A DNA stretch of 64,000 nt from Pseudomonas abietaniphila (lineage in GTDB: Bacteria; Pseudomonadota; Gammaproteobacteria; Pseudomonadales; Pseudomonadaceae). The notes below the pieces were generated by a model, which was not told the DNA's origin, ran no database searches, and saw only the letters and a list, made by a program, of their open reading frames with translations. Positions 15,413-23,869 of the stretch are shown piece after piece. Made by a program: the position numbers and the translations under genes. The stretch is from assembly GCF_039697315.1 (NCBI RefSeq), contig NZ_CP155619.1, positions 4,526,001 to 4,590,000 on the forward strand, read 5' to 3'. Numbering within the stretch: the stretch's first letter is position 1; the number at the start of each line of letters is the position of its first letter.

Positions 15413-16303
15413 TCAGTGGGCGATGTCAGCTTTCCTTGGCCACAACTGCGCCAACAGCATCCCCGCCAGCATCAGCGCGCAGCCCGCATAACCGCGTATT
15501 TGCAGTGCTTCGCCCAGAAGCCACGCACCCGCAATGGCGGCAAACACCGCCTCAAGCGAGAGGATGATCGCGGCGTGTGAGGCGATGGCATGCTTCTGCG
15601 CGACCACCTGCAAGGTGTAACCGATCCCCACGGCGACCACGCCGCCGTACACCAGCGCGGGCCCCGCTGCGACTATGGCGTCCATCGCAATGGGTTCGAA
15701 GATCAGGGCCAGTATCAGGCTGACGACCGAGCACGTCGCGAACTGAAGAAAGGCCAGGCGAATCGGGTCGTGGCGGCTCGCGAACACCCCGACCAGAATC
15801 ACATGGCCGCCCCAGACGAACGCGCCCATCAGTTGCAGCCAGTCTCCGGAGGCGACATGGAAGTTGTCGCCTACGCTCAGCAAGAACATTCCGATGACGG
15901 CCAACAGGCACCCCAGCCATGTGCCCATGCCGGTTTTATGGCCCAGGAACAGGCCCAGCAGCGGAACTACAATCACATAAAGGCCGGTGATGAAGCCTGA
16001 GTTGGTGACGCTGGTGAACAGCAGGCCGACCTGTTGCAGGTTGATACCCAGCGCCAGTGCGAGGCCCATGACAATCCCGCCTTGCAGCAGGCCGCGGGTC
16101 AGCAACGGTTCGGGACCGGGCCCTGTTGCAGAGCGGCGCAGCACCAGCGGCAGCAGGCAAAGCGAACCCAAGGCGAAGCGCAGCCCGGAATACAGATAAG
16201 GACCAATGTGATCCATGCCGGCGGTTTGCGCGACGAAACCGGTGCCCCAGATCATCGCGGTCAAAAGCATGAGCAGGTCCGCTCGCAGGGCGTGTTTTTG
16301 CAT
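15413..16303 (-). CDS. EamA/DMT family membrane transporter
   Basis: A 296-residue membrane protein with about ten hydrophobic helices in two EamA repeats. The first repeat starts ADLLMLLTAMIWGTGFVAQ and the second GDWLQLMGAFVWGGHVILV, both with the W-G-x3 helix typical of the drug/metabolite transporter superfamily. I chose the ATG at 16303, just before the first helix; the frame is open 69 codons further upstream but that part is polar and arginine-rich. Substrate cannot be predicted; relatives export amino acids or small metabolites. The last residues are RKADIAH. Confidence 0.88.
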   Translation of the reverse strand: MQKHALRADLLMLLTAMIWGTGFVAQTAGMDHIGPYLYSGLRFALGSLCLLPLVLRRSATGPGPEPLLTRGLLQGGIVMGLALALGINLQQVGLLFTSVTNSGFITGLYVIVVPLLGLFLGHKTGMGTWLGCLLAVIGMFLLSVGDNFHVASGDWLQLMGAFVWGGHVILVGVFASRHDPIRLAFLQFATCSVVSLILALIFEPIAMDAIVAAGPALVYGGVVAVGIGYTLQVVAQKHAIASHAAIILSLEAVFAAIAGAWLLGEALQIRGYAGCALMLAGMLLAQLWPRKADIAH

Positions 16304-16529
16304 GATGGCGCTCGGAAGAATCGGGGGCGCAGACTGTGCCGCAAAGCGCCGAACTTGACCACCCCGAGTTCGCTGGGCATCCTTGGCGCCGCATGAGTGC
16401 TTGAACGCCACTCCCTGCGTGCGCTGGCGTTGTTTGCGTCGTTCTGACGCGCCGTAAAAAAGGTGGCCTTTCCCGATGCCATCGTGAGCGCTGAATCCGT
16501 CGGCACTCACCTATAAACAGGATCATGAA

Positions 16530-17177
16530 ATGACCTACGAAATCCTGATCGCCGATGACCATCCCCTGTTCCGCAGCGCTTTGCACCAGGCCTTGACCTT
16601 GGGCTTGGGCCCTGACGCTCGACTGGTCGAAGCGGAAAGCATCGCCGATCTGGAAGCGCGTTTGACCGAGAAGTCCGATTGGGATCTGGTGTTGCTGGAC
16701 CTCAACATGCCCGGCGCGTACGGATTCTCCGGGCTCGTGCTGCTTCGCGGACAATACCCGCAGGTGCCGGTGGTCATGGTGTCGGCGCAGGAAGAGGCGG
16801 CCGTGGTGGTCAAGTCAAAGGAGTTCGGCGCCAGCGGTTTCATTCCGAAGTCCAGTTCGCTGGAAACCATTCAACTGGCCGTGCGCACGGTCCTCGACGG
16901 CGACGTTTGGTGGCCGCCGCAGGTCAACGAAAATGTCAGCGTCTCGCCGGAGGCCAAGGCCGCCAGTGAGGGGCTCGCCAGCCTCACCCCGCAGCAGTTC
17001 CGCGTATTGACCATGGTCTGTGAAGGCTTGCTGAACAAACAGATTGCCTATGAATTGAGTGTGTCCGAAGCCACCATCAAGGCCCATGTGACCGCGATCT
17101 TTCGCAAGCTGAACGTGCGAACGCGCACTCAGGCAGCTTTGCTCTTGCAACAAATGGAATCGATTTCGCCCAACTGA
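16530..17177 (+). CDS. erdR: LuxR-type response regulator (ErdR-like)
   Basis: A 215-residue two-component regulator. The receiver domain has acidic residues Asp9/Asp10, the phosphoacceptor Asp57 in LLDLNMPG and Lys107 in PKSSS. The C-terminal LuxR helix-turn-helix covers about 145-208 (LTPQQFRVLTMVCEGLLNKQ, then SEATIKAHVTAIFRKL). Gene order with dgkA downstream matches P. aeruginosa ErdR, which controls ethanol and acetate metabolism genes. No sensor kinase gene is adjacent, so the partner is encoded elsewhere. The symbol rests on synteny and similarity. Confidence 0.85.
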   Translation: MTYEILIADDHPLFRSALHQALTLGLGPDARLVEAESIADLEARLTEKSDWDLVLLDLNMPGAYGFSGLVLLRGQYPQVPVVMVSAQEEAAVVVKSKEFGASGFIPKSSSLETIQLAVRTVLDGDVWWPPQVNENVSVSPEAKAASEGLASLTPQQFRVLTMVCEGLLNKQIAYELSVSEATIKAHVTAIFRKLNVRTRTQAALLLQQMESISPN

Positions 17178-17282
17178 TGTGTCTGTTTCGGCACTATTCA
17201 CGGCCTCCAGCGGCCGTTCTTCACACTTTTTTGACCGCCGCTGAACTAGCCTCCACCGTCTTCTTTTATCAGTAGTTTTCCT

Positions 17283-17651
17283 ATGACGTCGCCTTTTAAA
17301 GGTCAAACCGGCCTTAAACGTATCCTCAACGCTTCCGGGTATTCACTTGACGGTTTGACCGCCGCGTTCAAAGGCGAAGCTGCGTTTCGCCAACTGGTGT
17401 TGCTCAACGTCATCTTGATCCCCGTGTCGTTTCTGTTTCATGTCAGCCGGGGAGAGCGTGCGATTCTCATCGCCGTGTGTTTGCTCGCGCTGATCGTCGA
17501 GTTGCTGAACTCGGCCATTGAAGCGGCCATTGACCGGATTTCCCTTGACCGCCACCCGCTGTCCAAGAATGCCAAGGACATGGGCAGCGCGGCGCAGTTC
17601 GTCGCGCTGAGCATGATCGCTGTGGTCTGGGCGTTGATTTTGCTGGGTTGA
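17283..17651 (+). CDS. dgkA: Diacylglycerol kinase
   Basis: A 122-residue integral membrane kinase of the bacterial DgkA type. Three hydrophobic segments lie at about 36-53, 59-79 and 101-121, and the catalytic signature ELLNSAIEAAIDR is at 73-85. It phosphorylates diacylglycerol released by membrane-derived glucan synthesis or lipid turnover back to phosphatidic acid at the inner membrane. Length is standard. It follows erdR after 105 bases with the same orientation and is convergent with finR. Confidence 0.96.
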   Translation: MTSPFKGQTGLKRILNASGYSLDGLTAAFKGEAAFRQLVLLNVILIPVSFLFHVSRGERAILIAVCLLALIVELLNSAIEAAIDRISLDRHPLSKNAKDMGSAAQFVALSMIAVVWALILLG

Positions 17652-17678
17652 CCGGACCCGCGTGAGCCCGGTGTCGCA

Positions 17679-18605
17679 TCAGGCGATGCTGGGCAGCACG
17701 ATCTCGTCGCTGCGGCTCACGCCTGCCGTGAAGGCGCGGCAAAGGTCCAGGAATTCGCGGATGGCTGAGGTCTGGTATTTCTGCTTGTGCCAGATGAAGT
17801 AGAACTGGCGAACAAGGTCCAGTTCCGGTGTTTCCACCGCCACCAGACTGCCCCGGCGAAAGGCGTCACGCAACGCTAGCCGTGAAATGCAACCAATCCC
17901 CAGTCCGGATTCCACCGCGCGTTTGATCGCCTCGGTGTGCTCAAGCTCAAGGCGCACATTCAGGCTGTTGAGGTGATGACGCATCGCCTGATCGAACGTC
18001 AGGCGCGTGCCGGAACCCTGCTCCCGAAGAATCCAGGCTTCCTGCGTCAATTCCGCCAGCGTGGCGTGCCCGCGTCTGGCCAACGGATGTTGAGGCGCAC
18101 AGAACACCACCAGCTCGTCCTCCACCCAGGTTTGCACCTCGATGTCGGGGTGGCTGCAATCGCCCTCTATCAATCCCAGGTCGATTTCGTAGTGCGCGAC
18201 CTGCTGCACGATATTGGCGGTGTTCTGCACATGCAGCTTCACCTGGCTTTCCGGATGACGTTGCATGAAGCTGCCGATCAACAACGTTGCCAGGTAATTG
18301 CCGATGGTCAGTGTCGCGCCGACCGCCAGCGACCCGAAACCGGACTTGCCGTTGAGCAGGTCTTCGATTTCCTTGGCCTGATCGAGCAACGCAACGGCTT
18401 GGGGCAACAACTGCCGCCCGGTGGCATTCAGGCTCAGGCGTTTACCGGCGCGATCGAACAGTTGGCAACTGGATTGCCGTTCGAGCTCGGTGATGGAGGT
18501 GCTGGCCGCAGATTGCGACAGGGAAAGCTGCACGGCAGCGCGGGAAACGCTTTCCTGCTGGGCCACGGCGACGAAGACTTGCAGCTGACGGAGAGTAAAT
18601 CGCAT
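17679..18605 (-). CDS. finR: LysR-type regulator FinR
   Basis: A 308-residue LysR family regulator: N-terminal winged helix at about 1-60 (FVAVAQQESVSRAAVQLSLSQ) and a periplasmic-binding-like effector domain from 90 on. It is divergent from fpr, the arrangement of the Pseudomonas finR-fpr pair in which FinR activates ferredoxin-NADP reductase expression under superoxide and iron stress. Its own start is 121 bases from the fpr start, and both promoters must lie in that gap. Downstream it converges on dgkA with 27 bases between stops. Confidence 0.9.
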   Translation of the reverse strand: MRFTLRQLQVFVAVAQQESVSRAAVQLSLSQSAASTSITELERQSSCQLFDRAGKRLSLNATGRQLLPQAVALLDQAKEIEDLLNGKSGFGSLAVGATLTIGNYLATLLIGSFMQRHPESQVKLHVQNTANIVQQVAHYEIDLGLIEGDCSHPDIEVQTWVEDELVVFCAPQHPLARRGHATLAELTQEAWILREQGSGTRLTFDQAMRHHLNSLNVRLELEHTEAIKRAVESGLGIGCISRLALRDAFRRGSLVAVETPELDLVRQFYFIWHKQKYQTSAIREFLDLCRAFTAGVSRSDEIVLPSIA

Positions 18606-18726
18606 ATCTATATAACCGATAACCCATATCTTGATAATTCAGTTAACAGATATTGTGTCTCCCACTAGAATATCGCGCAATGGCGCTTTGACCGGCGCAG
18701 GCACATTTCAGGAGTTCCCACGTACC
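18606..18726. promoter_or_regulatory. finR-fpr divergent control region
   Basis: A 121-base AT-rich divergent interval containing an imperfect dyad with the halves ATATCTTGAT and GTTAACAGATAT around 18628-18654, the kind of site a LysR regulator binds. The fpr ribosome site AGGAG lies near its right end. FinR binding here is inferred from the gene arrangement. Confidence 0.55.
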
Positions 18727-19506
18727 ATGAGCAACATGAATCACGAGCGTGTCCTCAGCGTTCATCACTGGAACGACACCCTCTTCAGTTTCAAGTGCAC
18801 CCGTGATCCAGGTCTGCGCTTCGAGAACGGTCAGTTCGTCATGATCGGTCTGCAGCAGCCCAACGGGCGCCCGCTCATGCGTGCCTACTCCATCGCCAGC
18901 CCGAACTGGGAAGAGCATCTGGAGTTCTTCAGCATCAAGGTGCCGGACGGCCCGCTGACGTCGCAGCTGCAGCACCTCAAGGAAGGCGATGAGATCATCA
19001 TCAGCAAAAAGCCTACGGGCACGCTGGTGCTGGATGACCTCAAGCCAGGTAAACACCTGTACCTGCTCAGCACCGGCACCGGTCTTGCTCCGTTCATGAG
19101 CGTGATTCAGGACCCGGAGACCTACGAGCGTTTCGAGAAGGTCATCCTGTGCCACGGTGTGCGTTACGTGAACGAGGTCGCCTACCGCGAGTTCATCACC
19201 GAGCACCTGCCACAGAACGAATTCTTCGGCGAAGCGCTGCGTGACAAGCTGATCTACTACCCGACCGTTACCCGCGAGCCGTTCGAAAACGAAGGCCGCC
19301 TGACCGACCTGATGCGCAGCGGCAAGCTGTTCAGCGACATCGGTCTGCCACCGATCAACCCGCAGGACGACCGCGCCATGCTGTGCGGTAGCCCAAGCAT
19401 GCTCGACGAAACCAGCGAAGTGCTGAACAGCTTCGGTCTGACCGTTTCGCCACGCATGCGTGAGCCGGGCGATTACCTGATCGAGCGTGCGTTCGTCGAG
19501 AAGTGA
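18727..19506 (+). CDS. fpr: Ferredoxin-NADP(+) reductase Fpr
   Basis: A 259-residue flavoprotein from the ATG at 18727 (upstream frame is non-coding promoter). The FAD motif RAYS is at 52-55 (with SIASPNW after it), and the NADP-binding GTGLAPF at 117-123. The C-terminus ends IERAFVEK, typical of the Pseudomonas and Azotobacter subclass. It exchanges electrons between NADPH and ferredoxin or flavodoxin, supporting iron-sulfur cluster repair and iron release from bacterioferritin. Expression is controlled by the divergent finR. A repeat cluster and a terminator follow. Confidence 0.97.
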   Translation: MSNMNHERVLSVHHWNDTLFSFKCTRDPGLRFENGQFVMIGLQQPNGRPLMRAYSIASPNWEEHLEFFSIKVPDGPLTSQLQHLKEGDEIIISKKPTGTLVLDDLKPGKHLYLLSTGTGLAPFMSVIQDPETYERFEKVILCHGVRYVNEVAYREFITEHLPQNEFFGEALRDKLIYYPTVTREPFENEGRLTDLMRSGKLFSDIGLPPINPQDDRAMLCGSPSMLDETSEVLNSFGLTVSPRMREPGDYLIERAFVEK

Positions 19507-19582
19507 TCCTGACGCTGCAGGTGTTCCTGCCTGCAGAAGATTTTCCTGACTGAAGATATTCAGCGTTTGTTTACTGCAGCCC

Positions 19583-19677
19583 CTTCCCGAGCAAGCTCGG
19601 TCCCACAGGGTTTGCAGGTGGCTGGACATCGTGGCTTCACGCGAAGCCCTGTTGTGGGAGCGAGCTCGCTCGCGAAG
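19583..19677. repeat. REP-like palindromic repeat pair
   Basis: Two facing copies of a Pseudomonas intergenic repeat: TTCCCGAGCAAGCTCGGTCC near 19584 and its inverted relative TGTGGGAGCGAGCTCGCTCG at 19653, about 45 bases apart. Each half is itself near-palindromic. Such pairs are abundant between genes in P. fluorescens and P. syringae relatives and are moved by dedicated REP-associated transposases, none of which is encoded here. Confidence 0.75.
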
Positions 19678-19712
19678 AGGTCAGTGCGGGCGCTAGTGGT
19701 TTAGTGCCTGAC

Positions 19713-19752
19713 AAAAAAACCGCCTGGAGGTCACGGACCAGGCGGTTTTTTT
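19713..19752. terminator. Bidirectional terminator between fpr and trmO
   Basis: Arms ACCGCCTGG (19719-19727) and CCAGGCGGT (19738-19746), with a run of A before and a run of T after, so it can end transcription of fpr on the plus strand and of the trmO gene on the minus strand. Confidence 0.9.
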
Positions 19753-19783
19753 GTGGGCGATCGTCGGGTGTTGTGCAGCGGGA

Positions 19784-20488
19784 TCAATCGGACGCGAGCA
19801 CGACTTCCAGCACCCGAATCAGACCTGCTTGCGGATAATGCCAGCGGACGTCCAGATCCCAGAATTGCGCGCCGTACACCCGCTCTGGCGCAGGCACTTG
19901 ATACGCGGGTCGTGGATCCTGGGCCAGACACTGATCGATCAGCTCAACCAGCGGCTCATCGAGGCGCAAGGCATGTTCACGGGCTTGAACGAGTGCTGCA
20001 TCTGCCCACTGCACGGGAATCAGCGCTGGCGCGGCGGCAGCCATGTGATTGCTGGCATCGGCAACAACGTCGGCATAGGGCACGTAAGGCTTGATGTCCA
20101 GCACCGGTGTGCCGTCCAGCAGATCAATGCCTGACAGCCACAAGCGTCCGGCCTCGACCTTTTCAAGCTTCACCACCGATTGACCCATGCCGTTGGGCCG
20201 ATGCGTGGCACGGGTGGCGAACACGCCCACCGACTGGTTACCCCCAAGACGAGGAGGGCGCACCTTCAGCCGGGGTTTGTCTTCCAGTGCTTGATGGAAC
20301 AAAAACAGCAGCCAGACATGACTGACCTGTTCCAGTCCTTGTACGGCCTCACCCTGATCGAAAGGCGCCACCAGTTCGAGCACGCCACGGGCGGCCGGTG
20401 CCAGTTGTGGCTGGCGCGGAATGGCGAACTTCTCCTTGAAACAGGAGCGCACGAAACCGATGGGAGAGACGCTGTAGCTTGGGTTCAT
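19784..20488 (-). CDS. trmO: tRNA (t6A37-N6) methyltransferase TrmO
   Basis: A 234-residue TsaA-like (YaeB) protein. Characteristic blocks are PIGFVRSCFKEKFAIPRQP at the N-terminus, HVWLLFLFH near 58-66, FATRATHRPNGMGQSVV near 90-106 and DIKPYVPYADVV near 131-142. The family uses SAM to methylate N6-threonylcarbamoyl-adenosine at position 37 of tRNA-Thr(GGU), tuning decoding. Length matches the E. coli protein. It is followed upstream on the same strand by the DUF1456 gene (17 bases), suggesting one transcript with it. Confidence 0.93.
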   Translation of the reverse strand: MNPSYSVSPIGFVRSCFKEKFAIPRQPQLAPAARGVLELVAPFDQGEAVQGLEQVSHVWLLFLFHQALEDKPRLKVRPPRLGGNQSVGVFATRATHRPNGMGQSVVKLEKVEAGRLWLSGIDLLDGTPVLDIKPYVPYADVVADASNHMAAAAPALIPVQWADAALVQAREHALRLDEPLVELIDQCLAQDPRPAYQVPAPERVYGAQFWDLDVRWHYPQAGLIRVLEVVLASD

Positions 20489-20505
20489 CGAGTCATCGAC
20501 AGCAG

Positions 20506-20967
20506 TCAGCCGCGGACGCGCAACGTCAGCCCGCGCAGGAAATTACGCAGCAACTGATCGCCGCATGGGCGGTAGTTGTTGTGCCCGGCCTTGCGAAACA
20601 GGGCGCTCAGCTCAGGCTTGGAGACAGGGAATTCGGCGGCCTTGAGGATGGCGTGCATGTCATCTTCCTTCAGCTCGAAAGCGACGCGCAGCTTTTTCAG
20701 GACGATGTTGTTGGTCATCGGCAATTCGATAGGCAACGGGGGCCGTGATTCATCCTTGCCGCGCTTGAAGAACACCAGGCCGTCGAGAAAGTAGGCCATG
20801 ACTTCGTCGCTGCAAGGCTCGAAACCTTCTTCTTCGTCTTTCTTCATGTAGGCCATGATCTGGGCCTTGGTCACGTCGAAGCCGCCCAGCTTGATGATAT
20901 CCACCACCTTGCTGTCGCTGATATCGAGCATGTAGCGGATGCTACGCAGTACATCGTTGTTCATCAT
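20506..20967 (-). CDS. DUF1456 family protein (YehS-like)
   Basis: A 153-residue protein made of two DUF1456 repeats: NNDVLRSIRYMLDISDSKVV near the N-terminus and the related NNIVLKKLRVAFELKEDDM near residue 86. The second repeat ends in YRPCGDQLLRNFLRGL. The repeats are helical and found in E. coli YehS; no function is established. It lies between the pseudouridine-synthase-like gene (66 bases upstream) and trmO (17 bases downstream), all on the minus strand, so the three may be co-transcribed RNA-related genes. Confidence 0.88.
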   Translation of the reverse strand: MMNNDVLRSIRYMLDISDSKVVDIIKLGGFDVTKAQIMAYMKKDEEEGFEPCSDEVMAYFLDGLVFFKRGKDESRPPLPIELPMTNNIVLKKLRVAFELKEDDMHAILKAAEFPVSKPELSALFRKAGHNNYRPCGDQLLRNFLRGLTLRVRG

Positions 20968-21033
20968 GATGCGTGAGTCCTGATCAATCGTGTGTGAGCG
21001 CGCGCGGGTGCTGCGCAGCGCTGGAAATTCGGG

Positions 21034-21744
21034 TTAGAACTTTTCTTTGTCGGTCATGTAGCGCCATTGGCCTTCCGGCACCTTGCCGATCGAGACACCG
21101 CCGACGCGGATCCGCCGGATCGACACGACTTTCACGCCGACCGCCTCGCACAGTTGCGCGATGACGCCGGGCTGCGGGTTCTTCATGGCAAAGCGCAGAC
21201 GGGTTTCGTTCTGCCAGCTGGCTTTGACCTTGGGCAGTTCCTTACCCTTGTACATCAGGCCGTGGTTCAGGCGGTTGAGGCCGTGAGCAACCATTTCGCC
21301 GTCGATCTCGACCACGTATTCCTGTTCGATCTTGCTGCGGTCGTCGGTCAGCTTGCGCAGGATTTTCCAGTCCTGGCTGAACACCATCAGGCCGCTGGCA
21401 TTGGCCTGCAGCGTGGAGATGGCTTCCAGGCGCAGGAAGTGGCCCTTGAGCGGACGCTTGCTGAAGCTGTGCTCAGCCGACAACGACTCGGGCGTAATCA
21501 GCGACAGGGCTTTGTCAGGGCTCATGCCGGCGGGCGCGTTGAACAGAATTGTCACGGCTTCAGGGGTGACGGCCTTGGCATCCGGGCTGAGGACGACGGT
21601 CTGGTTCTCGACCTTGAATTGCGGCTCGTCGACGACAACGCCGTCTACCGTGACCCAGCCGCCTTCGATGAACAGTTCGGCTTCGCGGCGCGAGCAGCCG
21701 ACCTGCTCGATAAGGCGTTTGGAAAGGCGAATGGGGTCAGTCAT
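21034..21744 (-). CDS. S4-domain pseudouridine synthase-like protein lacking catalytic Asp
   Basis: A 236-residue protein with an N-terminal S4 RNA-binding domain (residues about 4-50, RLSKRLIEQVGCSRREAELF) and a RluB/E/F-type synthase fold. In active enzymes the catalytic loop reads GRLD-x3-x-GLL; here the aligned segment at 109-120 reads ISTLQANASGLM, so the Arg-Leu-Asp is Thr-Leu-Gln and the essential Asp is Gln113. The late motif QLCEAVGVKVVSIRRIRVGG near 197-216 is well kept. It may bind rRNA or act as an assembly factor rather than modify it. Annotating it as RluF would overstate the case. Confidence 0.85.
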   Translation of the reverse strand: MTDPIRLSKRLIEQVGCSRREAELFIEGGWVTVDGVVVDEPQFKVENQTVVLSPDAKAVTPEAVTILFNAPAGMSPDKALSLITPESLSAEHSFSKRPLKGHFLRLEAISTLQANASGLMVFSQDWKILRKLTDDRSKIEQEYVVEIDGEMVAHGLNRLNHGLMYKGKELPKVKASWQNETRLRFAMKNPQPGVIAQLCEAVGVKVVSIRRIRVGGVSIGKVPEGQWRYMTDKEKF

Positions 21745-21906
21745 GAGAAAAGCCGTAACAGAAGGGAAAGGCGCCTATTGTACCCGTGCAAGCACCGTTA
21801 ATCGCGGCAACATTGAAAATGCTTCTTGAATGAGACTCCATCTGAAGGATTTTTCCCGGAGCGGCGTTAGTTCGCTCTCGATTCCCACTTTGTCTGGAGC
21901 TTTTTC

Positions 21907-22902
21907 ATGACCAAATGGATACCCGCGCTGCTGATGGGCGTCAGCTTGCCTTTGCTGGCGGCGCAGTCGCCTTCCTATGGCCCACAGCTGGAAGGGTTTC
22001 AATACCCGTTTCCGGCGCAGAATTTCAGCTTCGAGTCCCAGGGTGCGCAGGTGCAGATGGGTTACATGGACGTCAAGCCCACCGGCACGCCGAACGGCAA
22101 AAGTGTGCTGATGCTGCATGGCAAAAACTTTTGCGGCGCGACCTGGGAGGGCAGCATCAAGGCGCTGACGGCGGCAGGCTATCGCGTGGTGGCGCCGGAT
22201 CAGATTGGCTTCTGTCGTTCCAGTAAACCCGCTGACTACACCTATACATTTGAGCAGTTGGCGCAGAATACAAAGGCATTGCTGACCCGCTTGGGTATCG
22301 ACCACGTCACTGTCGTCGGTCACTCTATGGGTGGCATGCTGGCGACGCGTTTCGCCCTGATGTACCCGGATCAGGTGGATCAACTGCTGTTGGTCAACCC
22401 GATCGGCCTTGAAGACTGGAAAGCCAAAGGCGTGCCCGATCGCAGCTTTGACGACTGGTACGCCCGTGAACTGAAGACCAGTGCCGAGAGCATCCGCAAG
22501 TATCAACAGTCGACGTATTACGCCAACGAGTGGCGACCGGAGTTCGATCATTGGGTCGACATGCAGGCCGGCATGTTCAACGGCAAGGGCAAGGAAGCGG
22601 TGGCCCGGGCGTCGGCGCAGACCTACGGGATGATCTTCAATCAGCCGGTGTTCTACGACTTCGAAAAGCTGAAGATGCCGACGGTGTTGTTCATCGGGCA
22701 GAAGGACAACACCGCCATCGCCAAGGACGCCGCGCCGGAGGCACTGCGCAAAACGCTGGGCAATTATCCCGAATTGGGCAAGGCGGTCGCCAAGCGCATT
22801 CCGCAGGCGACATTGATCGAGTTCGCCGGGTTGGGGCACGCGCCGCAGATTCAGGATCCGCAGCAGTTCAATAAGGTACTGCTGGAGAGCTTGAAGCGCT
22901 GA
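21907..22902 (+). CDS. Periplasmic alpha/beta hydrolase
   Basis: A 331-residue alpha/beta-fold hydrolase with an N-terminal signal peptide (cleavage near LLAAQS, residues 17-22). Oxyanion segment LHGKNFCG is at 70-77, nucleophile elbow GHSMGG at 138-143 with Ser140, and the expected catalytic His in GLGHAPQ near residue 313; an acid lies around IGQKDNTA. Relatives in Pseudomonas are annotated as esterases or epoxide-hydrolase-like enzymes without known substrates. The gene stands alone, followed by a repeat-rich gap. Confidence 0.85.
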   Translation: MTKWIPALLMGVSLPLLAAQSPSYGPQLEGFQYPFPAQNFSFESQGAQVQMGYMDVKPTGTPNGKSVLMLHGKNFCGATWEGSIKALTAAGYRVVAPDQIGFCRSSKPADYTYTFEQLAQNTKALLTRLGIDHVTVVGHSMGGMLATRFALMYPDQVDQLLLVNPIGLEDWKAKGVPDRSFDDWYARELKTSAESIRKYQQSTYYANEWRPEFDHWVDMQAGMFNGKGKEAVARASAQTYGMIFNQPVFYDFEKLKMPTVLFIGQKDNTAIAKDAAPEALRKTLGNYPELGKAVAKRIPQATLIEFAGLGHAPQIQDPQQFNKVLLESLKR

Positions 22903-22947
22903 GCGAGTCGCTGATTTCTGCCTGACGCTCTGCACGAACAAAATGTA

Positions 22948-23023
22948 GCCGGCTTGCTGGCGAATGCTGTAGATCAGCCAGACATCAACGTGTCTGACTC
23001 AGCGCTTTCGCCAGCAAGCCGGC
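22948..23023. repeat. Palindromic intergenic repeat (17-base arms)
   Basis: Perfect inverted arms GCCGGCTTGCTGGCGAA (22948-22964) and TTCGCCAGCAAGCCGGC (23007-23023), with further internal pairing (CAGACA/TGTCTG). This is another class of Pseudomonas REP-like hairpin, distinct in sequence from the GTGGGAG type. Confidence 0.8.
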
Positions 23024-23302
23024 TCCACAGGTTAGATGTCGACCACAAATCATCGAAACGACGCAGTACCTGTAGGAGACGTCCGAGGTTACGAGGGCAG
23101 CGAAGGCGGTGTTTCAGTCACATCAATGGCGAATGACACACCCCATTCGTCGGAATGCCGCCCAGAGCAAGCTCGCTCCCACAGGCATTGCGCCAGCCGC
23201 GAATCGGGGTAACGCCGCAATATGTAAGGACAGGTCGGAGGTTACGAAGGTTTGGGGGTTGCCCCCCCAAACATAGAATCTCCTACAGGGCATGCGTTAC
23301 GT
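23024..23302. repeat. Repeat-rich intergenic region
   Basis: No gene. It holds a lone half of the GTGGGAG-type repeat (GAGCAAGCTCGCTCCCACAG near 23163), two related direct copies of a GTAGGAGACGTCCGAGGTTACG-like element (near 23072 and 23222) and a strong hairpin GTTTGGGGG/CCCCCAAAC at 23250-23272. The last lies just past the acetyltransferase gene stop and may help end its transcript. Confidence 0.6.
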
Positions 23303-23758
23303 TCAATGTTTTCGTTTCAACCGCATCCGCAACATCGGATACGGCCGTCCCAGACCGTCCACCTCAGAGCGGCCCACCTGCTCGAATCCCTGCTTCTCAT
23401 AGAACCCCAACGCCTGCGGGTTCTGCTCGTTCACGTCGAGCTCGGTCACGCGGTAGTGTTCGATCGCGTAGTCCAGCAGCTTCTTGCCCAGCCCCATCCC
23501 GCGATAATCCGGTGCGATGAACAGCATCTCCAGTTTGCCGGGAGTGGTCCCGCCGAAACCGGTGATGTTCAAGTGCGAGTCACGGGTGCAGAACAGGTTC
23601 ACCGAGTCCAGGTACTGGGTCTCCAGTAGGTTTCTGAGGAGCGTGATGTAGTTTTCCGGCAGGAAGTCATGGGTGGCGCGAACCGAGGCCTCCCACACGC
23701 GGGTCAGTTCGGGGTAATCGTGCTTCTTGGGCAGGTAAATGACCGAGTGGTGGGTCAT
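23303..23758 (-). CDS. GNAT family N-acetyltransferase
   Basis: A 151-residue acetyltransferase. The acetyl-CoA motif A is LFIAPDYRGMGLGKKLLDYA (R86-G91 giving the R-G-x-G-x-G loop), followed by VNEQNPQALGFYEKQGF, the usual C-terminal GNAT block. Substrate is unknown; the fold class includes antibiotic, protein N-terminal and small-molecule acetylation. It is upstream of nothing on its strand in the immediate region and is separated from rimO by a terminator. Confidence 0.88.
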   Translation of the reverse strand: MTHHSVIYLPKKHDYPELTRVWEASVRATHDFLPENYITLLRNLLETQYLDSVNLFCTRDSHLNITGFGGTTPGKLEMLFIAPDYRGMGLGKKLLDYAIEHYRVTELDVNEQNPQALGFYEKQGFEQVGRSEVDGLGRPYPMLRMRLKRKH

Positions 23759-23810
23759 GTTGCCTCTTCTCCTGTGTGTCGTTGTCCTGATGTGGAGACG
23801 ATAGCCAGAA

Positions 23811-23845
23811 AAAACAAACCCCGCCGTTTGAGGGGCGGGGTTTGT
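23811..23845. terminator. Terminator downstream of rimO
   Basis: Arms AAACCCCGCC (23816-23825) and GGCGGGGTTT (23834-23843), with an A run at the left end giving a U-run on the minus strand. It lies 25 bases after the rimO stop and would end that transcript before the acetyltransferase gene. Confidence 0.88.
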
Positions 23846-23869
23846 GATGAAGCTTGACCGGATCAGCGC

